Source of the DNA: Clostridia bacterium
GTDB taxonomy: Bacteria; Acidobacteriota; Terriglobia; Terriglobales; Acidobacteriaceae
Direction: 5' to 3'
DNA length: 64,000 nt
Assembly: GCA_035561135.1 (NCBI GenBank)
Contig: DATMYA010000057.1
Location: forward strand, 62,001 to 126,000
Of this stretch, positions 37,079 to 45,310 are shown one piece after another. Each line of letters starts with the position of its first letter. Position 1 is the first letter of the stretch. Below the pieces are notes generated by a model. That model did no database searches. It was not told where the DNA came from and saw nothing but the letters and a program-made list of their open reading frames with translations. The position numbers and the translations under genes were made by a program.

Positions 37079-37105
37079 ATCGTACAAATGTGAGTCCGCC
37101 GTCAA
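37079..37105 (-). promoter_or_regulatory. candidate promoter of the asnB leader
   Basis: Minus strand TTGACG (37105-37100), a 15-bp spacer and TACGAT (37084-37079). The spacer is short, so this is tentative. Transcription would start just before the leader-peptide ATG at 37060. Confidence 0.4.
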
Positions 37106-37227
37106 GATAAGCTGGTCGGATCATGAAGAATCGCCGCTTGAAATCCGCCGTTGGGGTTGTCAAGCGCCCGTTCCAACGCGATTCCAGGCAAGCGCTCAAC
37201 CAAACTTTCCGCGCCGCCTCAGACGAA

Positions 37228-38550
37228 CTACTGAGGGATCTTCGCCAGCATGATTTCGATCAGCTTCAAATCGACTACGTCCATAGATCGGCTAAGCTGT
37301 GCAAGATTCTCGATCGTTTGCTCTGCCGTGTTCGCAACGATACCGTTGTCGTCCGGAACCTCAGCCTTGCGCATCGCCAGCGACGCCGCGCGTACGGCCA
37401 TGTCGGCGGCGCTGCTCACCTTGAGCGCGCAACCGACCTTGGCACCGTCGCAGATCATTCCCGTGAGCGTCGCGGCCATGATTTTGATGGCCCGCTCCAC
37501 ATCTTCAACGCCTCCGCCCATCACGTACGTCAATCCACACGCCGCGCCAGTACCTGCCTTAATCGCTACGCCACATAACCCGGAGAGATAGCCGACGTAA
37601 GTCGTGATGTACATCGTCAAAAGGTGAGAAAGCGCAAGCGCCTTCAGCAAGCGTTGCTCATCGAGCAAGTGCATGCGAGCGTAGGCCACGACGGGAATCG
37701 TCGCGACGATGCCCTGGTTGCCCGACCCGCATGAGGTCATGATCTCCACCGGATAACCGGCCATACGCGCGTCGCTGCCGGCCGCCGTTAAACTCGACAC
37801 GTACTGCGAAACACTCACGGGCGCGCCGCCCGATGTACCGAAAAATCCAGCGCCGATTCCCATCGGACTCGTAAGTCCTGCCTTGCACGCGGTCACATTC
37901 TTCTCTATCGTTTCGCGGAGCAACGACAGCACGCCTGCGGGCAGATCTTCTACGAGAGCCATCAACTCAGATAAGTTCATGCCCTTGAGCGCTTTCACCT
38001 CTGGAGAATACCGGGCAATTCCTGTTGCTATAGTGTCGCAACCATGGATGGCGGCGCCATTCCGCTTCAGGCAAGTGATGTTCGAGTGTTCATCCCGAAT
38101 CGTGCACTCGCCTCTCCCACCCTTCAACTCCACTTCAACCTCGATAAACAGATCCGAGGGAGCCTCCTCGGAGATGGAGACCTGTACTCTGTTCGAGCGG
38201 ACCAGGGCATCGGCAGAGCGGATAAGTTCGGCATCGAGGTTCTGAAACAGGCCCATGCCTTGTCGCGGATCGCAGAAGACGCCCAGCGCCGCAGACATAA
38301 CGATGCCTTTGCGGCCTTCGGCATTCGGAATCAAGATGGCGAACGCATTCTTGAATATGTTTCGACTCACGCGCATCCGAATCGCGCTCACATCTGCTTC
38401 CTTCACCGTCGGCAACGGGAGCACCTTTGAGTTCGGCGTCCATCCGGCGGAAGCCTGCACCGCTGCCGAAGCCGCCAGTGCCACCGCAACCGGCTCGGTG
38501 CATCCCAAGGCCGGCTTGAGGATTTGGTGGAACAGAAATTCGAGATTCAT
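37228..38550 (-). CDS. cyuA: L-cysteine desulfidase, CyuA/YhaM (UPF0597) family
   Basis: About 440 residues, matching E. coli YhaM/CyuA along its whole length: KPALGCTEPVAVALA near the start, SDARMAGYPVEIMTSCGSGNQGI in the middle and TGMICDGAKVGCALKV near the end, the cysteines of which are expected to hold a 4Fe-4S cluster. The family breaks cysteine down to pyruvate, ammonia and sulfide; it was once annotated as a serine dehydratase alpha-like protein. A GTG at 38592 is an alternative start, but ATG 38550 (MNLEFLFHQILKPALG) fits the family better. It lies upstream of asnB, same strand, with its own spacing of about 170 bp to the asnB leader. Confidence 0.85.
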   Translation of the reverse strand: MNLEFLFHQILKPALGCTEPVAVALAASAAVQASAGWTPNSKVLPLPTVKEADVSAIRMRVSRNIFKNAFAILIPNAEGRKGIVMSAALGVFCDPRQGMGLFQNLDAELIRSADALVRSNRVQVSISEEAPSDLFIEVEVELKGGRGECTIRDEHSNITCLKRNGAAIHGCDTIATGIARYSPEVKALKGMNLSELMALVEDLPAGVLSLLRETIEKNVTACKAGLTSPMGIGAGFFGTSGGAPVSVSQYVSSLTAAGSDARMAGYPVEIMTSCGSGNQGIVATIPVVAYARMHLLDEQRLLKALALSHLLTMYITTYVGYLSGLCGVAIKAGTGAACGLTYVMGGGVEDVERAIKIMAATLTGMICDGAKVGCALKVSSAADMAVRAASLAMRKAEVPDDNGIVANTAEQTIENLAQLSRSMDVVDLKLIEIMLAKIPQ

Positions 38551-38619
38551 ACCCGGGGCCCTTTTCGACTTTGTTGCGACCGCGATTTTCACTTCGGTTT
38601 CAACGAATCTTGTTAGTTG

Positions 38620-38641
38620 TTGATTAGCTAATAGTAATCAA
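38620..38641. promoter_or_regulatory. inverted repeat upstream of cyuA
   Basis: TTGATTA (38620-38626) and TAATCAA (38635-38641) form a perfect 7-bp inverted repeat with an 8-base spacer, containing ATTAGCTAAT. It lies about 70 bp upstream of the cyuA start and overlaps the motif shared with the asnB leader. Confidence 0.45.
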
Positions 38642-38651
38642 TATTTACCGA

Positions 38652-38837
38652 ATTATCGAGCCGGTGCTGCTGCTTATCTTGAAGGAAAAGGGGCACTCCT
38701 ACGGGTACGAATTGTCGGAGCGCCTTGGAGACTATGCGTTAACAGATCCTCAGATCGAACGCACCGCGCTGTACAGAACTCGCACAAAAGAATGCTGTGA
38801 CAAGCCTCAGCATTGTTCCTTCATGTCACGGTCGTGA
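38652..38837 (+). pseudogene. PadR-family regulator remnant
   Basis: The plus-strand frame reads IIEPVLLLILKEKGHSYGYE, then LSERL and, about 15 residues later, TALYRT: the start of the winged-helix domain of PadR regulators (EPxLLxLL, HGYEL, GxLYRxL). Homology stops after 43 codons at about 38780; the rest to the TGA at 38837 is unrelated. There is no start codon in a proper place and no effector domain. It is a decayed gene 5' end. It may once have controlled a neighbour such as cyuA. Confidence 0.65.
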
Positions 38838-38840
38838 TGC

Positions 38841-39386
38841 TCAATCGTCATCATGATCGCGCCGCACGATAGACGAAGTCTTTGGTACCTTGACCCCTAA
38901 ATCGGAGTCGGACTGTGCTGTATGCTGGCTGGAAGCCCCGTACGCGGACCCCGCGTTGTATACGTAAACGAGCTGGCCGCCGGCATGACCAGCGCGCAAA
39001 GCTGCTCCCGCGACTACGAAGGTGCTCACTACCGTCGCTGCTGTAAAAGCACGAACGACAGAAGGCCGGCGAGATGCTACCGGGAGGAGTGCTATGCCGA
39101 GCGTTATACCAGCAGCCCACAGAAATTGCGTTGCCAGCGACTCGTGCTCATGTAGCGCCTGTTTCGGAACGGCGGATTCAACACGATCCTCTTCACGTTC
39201 GCCGGTATTCATTGCAACCAGGCCGCCTGCAACGAGTAGCGCCTGGAGAAAAACGATCATGAACCAGCTGCGTGCCCGGATATGTCCTTTCCAGATCGCC
39301 CAGGAAAATCCGATCGCGAGCAATGGAACCACAAAAGCCAGCCCAAGGGGCAGGTGTACCAGCGCGGGATGCAAAGGTGTCGTCAC
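38841..39386 (-). CDS. DUF2231-like membrane protein
   Basis: About 181 residues with four predicted membrane segments; the N-terminus TPLHPALVHLPLGLAFVVPL is the usual DUF2231 opening (HPxLVHxPxG). A His/Asp-rich tail (IVRRDHDDD) ends the protein. Function unknown; the conserved His pair could bind a metal or haem. The GTG at 39386 is preferred because GGAGGAG lies 6 bases upstream; that Shine-Dalgarno would be inside the gene if the GTG at 39401 were used. Divergent from a membrane LuxR-type gene with 98 bp between, which suggests shared control. Confidence 0.75.
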   Translation of the reverse strand: MTTPLHPALVHLPLGLAFVVPLLAIGFSWAIWKGHIRARSWFMIVFLQALLVAGGLVAMNTGEREEDRVESAVPKQALHEHESLATQFLWAAGITLGIALLPVASRRPSVVRAFTAATVVSTFVVAGAALRAGHAGGQLVYVYNAGSAYGASSQHTAQSDSDLGVKVPKTSSIVRRDHDDD

Positions 39387-39484
39387 GGTGTTCTCCTCCA
39401 CTTTGGCGCATAATGAACGCGCCAGACGAGCGTAGGCGCCGAATGGTGTCCTGTCATCGCACGGACGTACGCGAGGTGTAAGTC

Positions 39485-40039
39485 ATGGAAAAAGAGAGAG
39501 TTGAACCGCTCAATCGAACGAATGTTGGATCGCTGCCAACGTCATTGGCGATGGCCCTGTTTGCGATCATCGCCGTCCTCATAGGAATTGATATTGCGGT
39601 CGATTACCGCTCTGGCACCATGCCGTCCCATGTACTGGCGGAAGGATTTGTAATGGCGCTGGCCGTAGTCGGGTTGGTGCTCATGTGGCGACGGTTCAAC
39701 TTGGTACAGCGCCAAGCGAAGCAGTTGAGTGTGGATCTCGAAGCGGCACAATGGCAAGCCGTCCGATTCCGGGAAGAGGCGCAGGATGCCCTTAGAGGGC
39801 TGGGGGAAGCGATTGATCGGCAGTTTACACGCTGGTCACTCACACCCGCAGAACGAGAAGTCGGCCTTCTGTTGCTGAAGGGCCTCACACATAAGGAAAT
39901 TGCGACAATTAGATCGACAACCGAGACGACGGTTCGCCAGCAGGCGCTCGCGGTCTACCGAAAGTCGGGCTTGCGAAGCCGCACCGAGCTTTCTGCTTTC
40001 TTCCTGGAAGACTTGCTCCTACCGGTTGCGCAGCGGTGA
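39485..40039 (+). CDS. membrane-anchored LuxR-type HTH protein
   Basis: A 184-residue protein with two N-terminal membrane helices (about 20-38 and 52-68), a helical linker (about 72-115) and a C-terminal LuxR/GerE-like HTH (LTPAEREVGLLLLKGLTHKEIA, then TETTVRQQALAVYRKSGL, RSRTELSAFFLEDLL). There is no receiver domain, so it probably senses something at the membrane and acts on DNA directly. It is divergently transcribed from the DUF2231 protein, a plausible sensor partner or target. I know this architecture as a recurrent one, but not its signal. Confidence 0.8.
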   Translation: MEKERVEPLNRTNVGSLPTSLAMALFAIIAVLIGIDIAVDYRSGTMPSHVLAEGFVMALAVVGLVLMWRRFNLVQRQAKQLSVDLEAAQWQAVRFREEAQDALRGLGEAIDRQFTRWSLTPAEREVGLLLLKGLTHKEIATIRSTTETTVRQQALAVYRKSGLRSRTELSAFFLEDLLLPVAQR

Positions 40040-40044
40040 CAGTC

Positions 40045-40536
40045 CTATCGCGCTGGACTTTGTTTCTCCACCTGGTACGTGCCGGCGACCCCGCGGAAGC
40101 CTATCTCCAGCCGGTTCCACCCATTGATAGCGATGATCGCCATTGTTAGATTCACAAGTTCTTCTTCGGAAAACTGCTCGCGCGCGAGTTCATAAATTTC
40201 GTCCGGTGCATGGGTTTCGTTGACCAGGGTCACGGCCTCGGTCCATGCCAGGGCCGCGCGTTCACGATCACTGTAGAAGGGGGCCTCGCGCCATGCAGAC
40301 AATAGATACAGACGCTGTTCCGTTTCGCCTGCTGCACGCGCATCCTTGCTGTGCATGTCGAGACAGTATGCGCAGCCGTTGATTTGCGAAGCCCGCATCT
40401 TCACGAGTTCCAGCAGCGAAGTTTCCAAGCCGGTCTGGTGAACATACGTTTCCAGCGCGAGCATGGTTTGATATGCTCCCGGAACACGCTCCTTGAAGTT
40501 GATGCGCTCAAACGCCGGTTTCTCTTCCGATGCCAC
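40045..40536 (-). CDS. carboxymuconolactone decarboxylase-family (AhpD-like) protein
   Basis: A 163-residue CMD-family protein with the redox motif CAYCLDMHSKDAR (CxxC plus His) as in AhpD-type alkylhydroperoxidases. It continues GETEQRLYLLSAWREAPFYS and RAALAWTEAVT, typical of the YciW/Pseudomonas AhpD-like subgroup. Likely a thiol-dependent peroxide reductase in the cytoplasm. It ends 5 bp from the convergent LuxR-type gene, and a cupin gene lies upstream on the same strand. Confidence 0.88.
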   Translation of the reverse strand: MASEEKPAFERINFKERVPGAYQTMLALETYVHQTGLETSLLELVKMRASQINGCAYCLDMHSKDARAAGETEQRLYLLSAWREAPFYSDRERAALAWTEAVTLVNETHAPDEIYELAREQFSEEELVNLTMAIIAINGWNRLEIGFRGVAGTYQVEKQSPAR

Positions 40537-40671
40537 TTTGAAGTCCTCCGCTAAGCCGTATGTTTCATTCGCTCGATGTCACTATTTTGTCCACGCGATG
40601 GCTAGAAGAAAGACGCTATCCGTCTTTGCTTCGACGTCATGCGGAATGTCGCGCTCCACATTGTAAGTCCG

Positions 40672-40995
40672 CTACTTTCTGGGGACCTTGATTTGGACCA
40701 GGAGCATGGTCGTCGGAACCTTCGCCGCAATAGCGTGCGGGAGCAAGGGGGGCATATATACGAACGAACCGCCTTTCGCCTTATGCACATCCTCCCCAAG
40801 CGTTATGTCTGCTTCACCGTTCAAGATGCAGATGACTGCAGGCGTTGGTGCCGAATGCGTTGAGAGTTCCTGCCCGGCGGAGAATCCAAACAGGGTGATA
40901 TTCACATGCTCGTCTTTTTGCAACACGCGGCTGTGGATCCCCTCCTTCGGAATTTCCGCATCCGCCAGAAGGTCAGTAATAAACTTGTAGTCCAT
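40672..40995 (-). CDS. single-domain cupin protein
   Basis: About 107 residues of a single cupin fold: the first motif LSTHSAPTPAVICILNGEADI and the second GGSFVYMPPLLPHAIAA carry the usual His/Glu metal-site positions only partly (HSAP, E in NGEAD, H in PHAI). Function unknown. The start at 40995 is chosen for GGAAGG upstream; the frame is open to 41049. It lies 135 bp upstream of the CMD gene on the same strand, a common pairing of small detoxification-type proteins. Confidence 0.78.
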   Translation of the reverse strand: MDYKFITDLLADAEIPKEGIHSRVLQKDEHVNITLFGFSAGQELSTHSAPTPAVICILNGEADITLGEDVHKAKGGSFVYMPPLLPHAIAAKVPTTMLLVQIKVPRK

Positions 40996-41112
40996 TTGAG
41001 GTCCTTCCGTTCTCATTTTAGAAAACAAGTTCGTTAACGCCTGCTTCATCGCCTGTAAATCAGTCCCGCAGATATCAAAGCTCCATCGTAATCGGATACC
41101 CCCATCTCAAGA

Positions 41113-41516
41113 ATCCTGAAGACCGTTCACCGTGCCCGTCATACGGCGCTGACGAACCTGGGTTGACCGGTGTGGATCTGTTCACGCTTCAACGAGCTGC
41201 AGGCCATGCCGACTTGAGCACTACCAGCAAGTACGTTCATCCTACGCCCGAATCGATGAAGGCTGCCGTCCAAAATGGTTTCGGCGCTATTGGGGATCGG
41301 CTTTTCAAACTGGAAGTTGCGGGAGCCATCGACTGCCTCGTATCCCAGGTTCTCCAGTTGAGCAGCCAAACTCCGCACTGGGGCAACCCTATCGTGGAGA
41401 TGGCAATGGTTATTCATGAAAAACCTGCCAAGCTGCGCGGCCAGCCCACCGCGCTGAGCGGAGCGGCCGAGGGGTGTGTGGGCCGACTTGCAGTTTCTCG
41501 CCTTCTGATCGGTTGA
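41113..41516 (+). pseudogene. tyrosine recombinase C-terminal remnant, frameshifted
   Basis: Reading about 41113-41166, the frame gives LKTVHRARHTALTNLG and stops; the next frame, from about 41163, continues TGVDLFTLQRAAGHADLSTT then SKYVHPTPESMKAA. Together these are box II (HxxRHT region) and the Tyr-containing end of a phage-type integrase, split by a frameshift at about 41160. No N-terminal part is present. The downstream open frame to 41516 shows no similarity I recognise. Confidence 0.7.
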
Positions 41517-42064
41517 GTGTGTCGACTCATTTTTCTTTGGGTATGGAAAACCTCCCCCGATTTGATCACGCCGAACTCCACCAGGCGTGTGCAAGTGGAT
41601 ATTTGTCGCCTCTCTGAGTTCGCGCGAGCGGGACGGAAATCCCAAAATTAATAGAAACGAGACTACTCACTTCCGTAAAACAATATTTTCTAGAACTTTA
41701 GCGGATGGTAAGTTGTTGGAAAATATAATGATCTACTCTGGAATGCGAATTGCTACCACTATTGTGCCAACAACACTTCCATTTTTGTGCGTACACCTGG
41801 CATAAATAGCTTGTTTAAGAGTTGTCTCTGCGCATTTCGAGTGATTCCGCGAACTAATAGGCTTTAAATCTTCATCGGGTAGCACACTCAATCTCCTCAT
41901 AGGGCAACGCCTCTCATAGCGCTACACCTGTTGTGGTTAAGCTCTGGTGCATCACTTCCAAAAGCCTTGTGCTTTGAGAGTGCCGCACCCCCGCAACCCA
42001 CAGCGGCGGCCAAGGCTCCTTGGGTCCCCGGGAATTTTCCTCAACAATCCAAATGGAGGCTTCT
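41517..42064 (+). other. intergenic region before second TonB receptor
   Basis: About 550 bp with no gene I can support; it is AT-richer than its surroundings between 41640 and 41830. A TATAAT occurs at 41724-41729 but no suitable -35 element is seen. The receptor Shine-Dalgarno TGGAGG lies just before 42065. Confidence 0.4.
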
Positions 42065-45000
42065 ATGAGTAGAGCTCAGTTCCTACTGGTAATGCTCCTG
42101 TGCCTTATCACCGTTCCCGTATTGGCGCAGCAGCAGACCGGCGAACTTGTCATCAAAGCGACCGATCCATCGGGCGCAGTGATCGCCGATGCGACAATTA
42201 CGTTGACATCGACGGCGTTGATCCGCCCGGTCGAAGGCACAACCGATAGCACTGGCACGTTTCGTGCAACAGCACTACCGTCCGGCACCTATAAGGTTAA
42301 CGCTGCAAAAACCGGCTTTGCGAAGGCTGTGCGTGATAACGTCACCGTCCAACTTGGCCGTTCGTTCGCGATCGAGATGCCGTTGAAGGTCGGCGCATCC
42401 GCGGAAACGGTTGAGGTCTCCTCCTCGGCTGTCCAGATCGACACGTTCAAAAGCGAATCGTCTGACGCGGTTCAGGGCGGCACGATGCTGAGCGTGCCGG
42501 GCACGCGAGATTTCGCTGATTACGCAAAGCTTACGCCCAGCGTTAATAACGAGACCATGGCGGCGGGCATTTCGGTCGACGGCGCCAGCGGTTCTGAGAA
42601 TGTGTTCTACGTCGATGGCGTGGACACCAGCAATATGTACACCGGGCAGAACAATCAGAGTGTTCGTCCGGAAATCGTACAGGAGCTCCAACTGAAGAGT
42701 GGTGGTTACGAGGCTGAGTTTGGCGGCGCGATGGGCGGCGTCCTCTCGGTAGTAACGAAGAGCGGCAACAACAACTTCCACGGTCAATTCTATTATTACA
42801 ACAGCGGTAGCGGTCTCACCGGTGCTGAGCGCAACACGCTCCGATTGAACCTGGCCAACGAGAAAGAATCTGAGTACATCAAGTACCCGAAAGACCATAG
42901 CATCCGCAACGAGTTTGGCTTCAACCTCGGCGGCCCCATTTGGCGCGACAAGGCTTGGTTCTTCGTCAACTTAAACCCGAGCTTTGAAAACACCAGCCGC
43001 GAAGTCCGCATGACGGACGTGAGTGGTGTTCAGCATCTGAACAAGTATGAGCGCCGCGACACTACTCGCAGTGGCCTGGCGAAGATCGACTTCCAACCGT
43101 GGCAGCGCGTTCGTTTGTTTGCCAGCTACACGCAGGACACCTCGCGCTACAAGGGTGAACTCCCCAGCCGCGCTGGCACGGACGCGTTCGAATTCAATTA
43201 CGCGCTTGCCGGCTACAAATACCCAAGCTACACATTCACTGGTGGCGCCACGTTCACCGTCACCCCGAAATTCCTGATCGACACAAGGTATGGTTTCAAC
43301 GGTTCGGATGTAATCCAGTTTGTTGGACCGTCGGAGCCGACATGGCTGTTCCGCACTTCGAACGATGCAATCGGCGTTTCCGCGAGCAGCTCCTTGTATC
43401 GCCCAAGTGGTTTCTACAACCAGTTCCCGAACGATGCTGCTTATAAGACGACCCAGAACTACCAGAAGAAGATGAATTATGTGGCCACGGCCAGCTTGAA
43501 CGCGAACTTCCTTGGCTCGCATAACTTCAGGGGCGGCTACCAGTTCAACCGCTGGGTCCACGACATCGCTGACGCCCACCCTTACGATTACGTTCGCTTC
43601 AATTGGGGGCGCACGTATGAATCCCCTATCTCGGGGAATCACGCCAGCTCTTGCGTAGGCCCGGACGCCGTTACCTACAACCCGTGCGGTTACGTAGAGG
43701 TTCGTTCGCCGTTCGGCACGGTCGCCAAAATCCACACCGATCACCACGCGCTCTTCTTCCAGGACTCGTGGACTATCGGGCGCCGTTTGACCATCAGCCC
43801 GGGCATTCGATTCGAAAAGGAAGAGATCCCGTCGTTCAGCGATCTGCCGCAGTTCAAGGGCGCAGCATTCAGCTGGGGATTCAAAGACAAGGTGGCTCCT
43901 CGCCTGGGTGCCAGCTTTGATTTGTTTGGAAACGGCAAAGCCAAGGTTTACGGGAGCTGGGGCTGGTTCTACGACATGATGAAGCTGTCAATGGCCGAAG
44001 GCTCATTTGGCGGTTTTAAGTGGCATAGCCAGTACTACCTCATCAATCAGGCGGTTGCGGATGACTGGACGCTTGCCGGTGGCGCTCACGATCCGGCGGG
44101 CTTCAGCACCAATTGCACCGGTTCAACTTCAGGCGGCGCGGTGAGTTGCGGCCCGCTCGCGGGCATGCCGTTTATTGAGGACCTGGATTGGCGTATTCCT
44201 TCGTTCGATACGCTCGACCCAGACCTCAAGGCAATGCGGATGAGCAATGCGATCGTTGGCACGGAGATCGAACTGAAGAAGGACTACATCTTCAGCTTCC
44301 AATATGTGCACAAGCAGATTGATCGAGCCATCGAAGACGTTGGCGTACAGACCCCGCTCGGAGAGGAATACTTCATCACCAATCCAGGCTATGGTTACTC
44401 GGTCAGCAAGTTCGTCGCGGCTGGCATGCCGGCAACGCCGAAAGCGACCCGGAACTACAACGCTTGGGAGTTCCGTCTCCGTAAGCCGTATTCAAACAAC
44501 TGGACACTTGACGCGAGCTATACCTACTCGCGCCTGCGGGGCAACTACTCCGGTCTGGCCAGCTCTGACGAAGACACTGCAAACGGCGTCGGTCAGGGCC
44601 GTACCGACCCGAACGTCGCTCGTTACTTCGACCTATGGTTCCTGAACTATGATGCCAGCGGGAAATTAGTTGATGGTCCGCTGAACACTGACCGTCCGCA
44701 TCAGATCAAGATGAACGGCCAATATCAGATGCCCAAGAGGCTGCCGGCAATCGGCTTTTTCTTCCAGGCTCTGAGCGGTACGCCGATCACAACCGAAGCA
44801 ACCTTCAACAGCGCTGAGATGATGGTCAACAACCGCGGCGATATGGGTCGACTGCCCTGGTTTACGCAGACCGACGTGTTCCTCCGCCAGACGTTCAAGC
44901 CGTTTAAGAACGAATCGAAGTCGGTCGAATTCAGCGTGAACGTCACAAACCTATTCAACCAAGCTACGGAGATTCACCGATATCGCCTTTACAACCGGGC

Positions 45001-45208
45001 CAGCGTCAACCTGCCGTACGCAGGCATGAATGACGCTTCCAACCTTGCAAACGTGAACAAGTTCTTGCAGCAGGGTTTCGACTGGAAGGCGACGATTGAC
45101 GCGGCCAACACCATCTCGGGTGGAACAGTTGTTGACCCGCGTTACAACAAGGGCGACTTGTTCCAGTCCCCAGTCGCGGTGCGGCTTGGTTTTCGCTTCA
45201 ACTTCTAA
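42065..45208 (+). CDS. TonB-dependent receptor, Oar-like with carboxypeptidase-regulatory domain
   Basis: A 1047-residue outer-membrane receptor: signal peptide (LLVMLLCLITVPVLAQ), CarboxypepD_reg domain (VIKATDPSGAVIADATITL), plug region with VFYVDGVDTSNMYTGQN and GGAMGGVLSVVTKSG, then a long barrel ending in AVRLGFRFNF. The ATG at 42065 is chosen for TGGAGG upstream and the signal peptide; the frame extends to 42020. The substrate is unknown. A strong terminator follows, then a TPR protein gene. Unlike the first receptor, its upstream region has no LacI-type operator. Confidence 0.9.
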   Translation: MSRAQFLLVMLLCLITVPVLAQQQTGELVIKATDPSGAVIADATITLTSTALIRPVEGTTDSTGTFRATALPSGTYKVNAAKTGFAKAVRDNVTVQLGRSFAIEMPLKVGASAETVEVSSSAVQIDTFKSESSDAVQGGTMLSVPGTRDFADYAKLTPSVNNETMAAGISVDGASGSENVFYVDGVDTSNMYTGQNNQSVRPEIVQELQLKSGGYEAEFGGAMGGVLSVVTKSGNNNFHGQFYYYNSGSGLTGAERNTLRLNLANEKESEYIKYPKDHSIRNEFGFNLGGPIWRDKAWFFVNLNPSFENTSREVRMTDVSGVQHLNKYERRDTTRSGLAKIDFQPWQRVRLFASYTQDTSRYKGELPSRAGTDAFEFNYALAGYKYPSYTFTGGATFTVTPKFLIDTRYGFNGSDVIQFVGPSEPTWLFRTSNDAIGVSASSSLYRPSGFYNQFPNDAAYKTTQNYQKKMNYVATASLNANFLGSHNFRGGYQFNRWVHDIADAHPYDYVRFNWGRTYESPISGNHASSCVGPDAVTYNPCGYVEVRSPFGTVAKIHTDHHALFFQDSWTIGRRLTISPGIRFEKEEIPSFSDLPQFKGAAFSWGFKDKVAPRLGASFDLFGNGKAKVYGSWGWFYDMMKLSMAEGSFGGFKWHSQYYLINQAVADDWTLAGGAHDPAGFSTNCTGSTSGGAVSCGPLAGMPFIEDLDWRIPSFDTLDPDLKAMRMSNAIVGTEIELKKDYIFSFQYVHKQIDRAIEDVGVQTPLGEEYFITNPGYGYSVSKFVAAGMPATPKATRNYNAWEFRLRKPYSNNWTLDASYTYSRLRGNYSGLASSDEDTANGVGQGRTDPNVARYFDLWFLNYDASGKLVDGPLNTDRPHQIKMNGQYQMPKRLPAIGFFFQALSGTPITTEATFNSAEMMVNNRGDMGRLPWFTQTDVFLRQTFKPFKNESKSVEFSVNVTNLFNQATEIHRYRLYNRASVNLPYAGMNDASNLANVNKFLQQGFDWKATIDAANTISGGTVVDPRYNKGDLFQSPVAVRLGFRFNF

Positions 45209-45223
45209 GAATTGATGTGCTTT

Positions 45224-45249
45224 GGGCCGGCGAAAGCCGGCCCATTTTT
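45224..45249 (+). terminator. strong intrinsic terminator
   Basis: GGGCCGGC (45224-45231) and GCCGGCCC (45236-45243) around a GAAA loop, then ATTTTT. It ends the TonB receptor transcript. Confidence 0.9.
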
Positions 45250-45310
45250 GTGGTCGCTAACGTAATCGCAGAACCGGCATTCTTCACAGCAGTGCGAGGA
45301 GGAATTGGAG

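Noticed and set aside
41139..41645. Minus-strand 168-codon frame opposite the integrase remnant
   Set aside because: It lies antisense to recognisable recombinase sequence and shows no domain.
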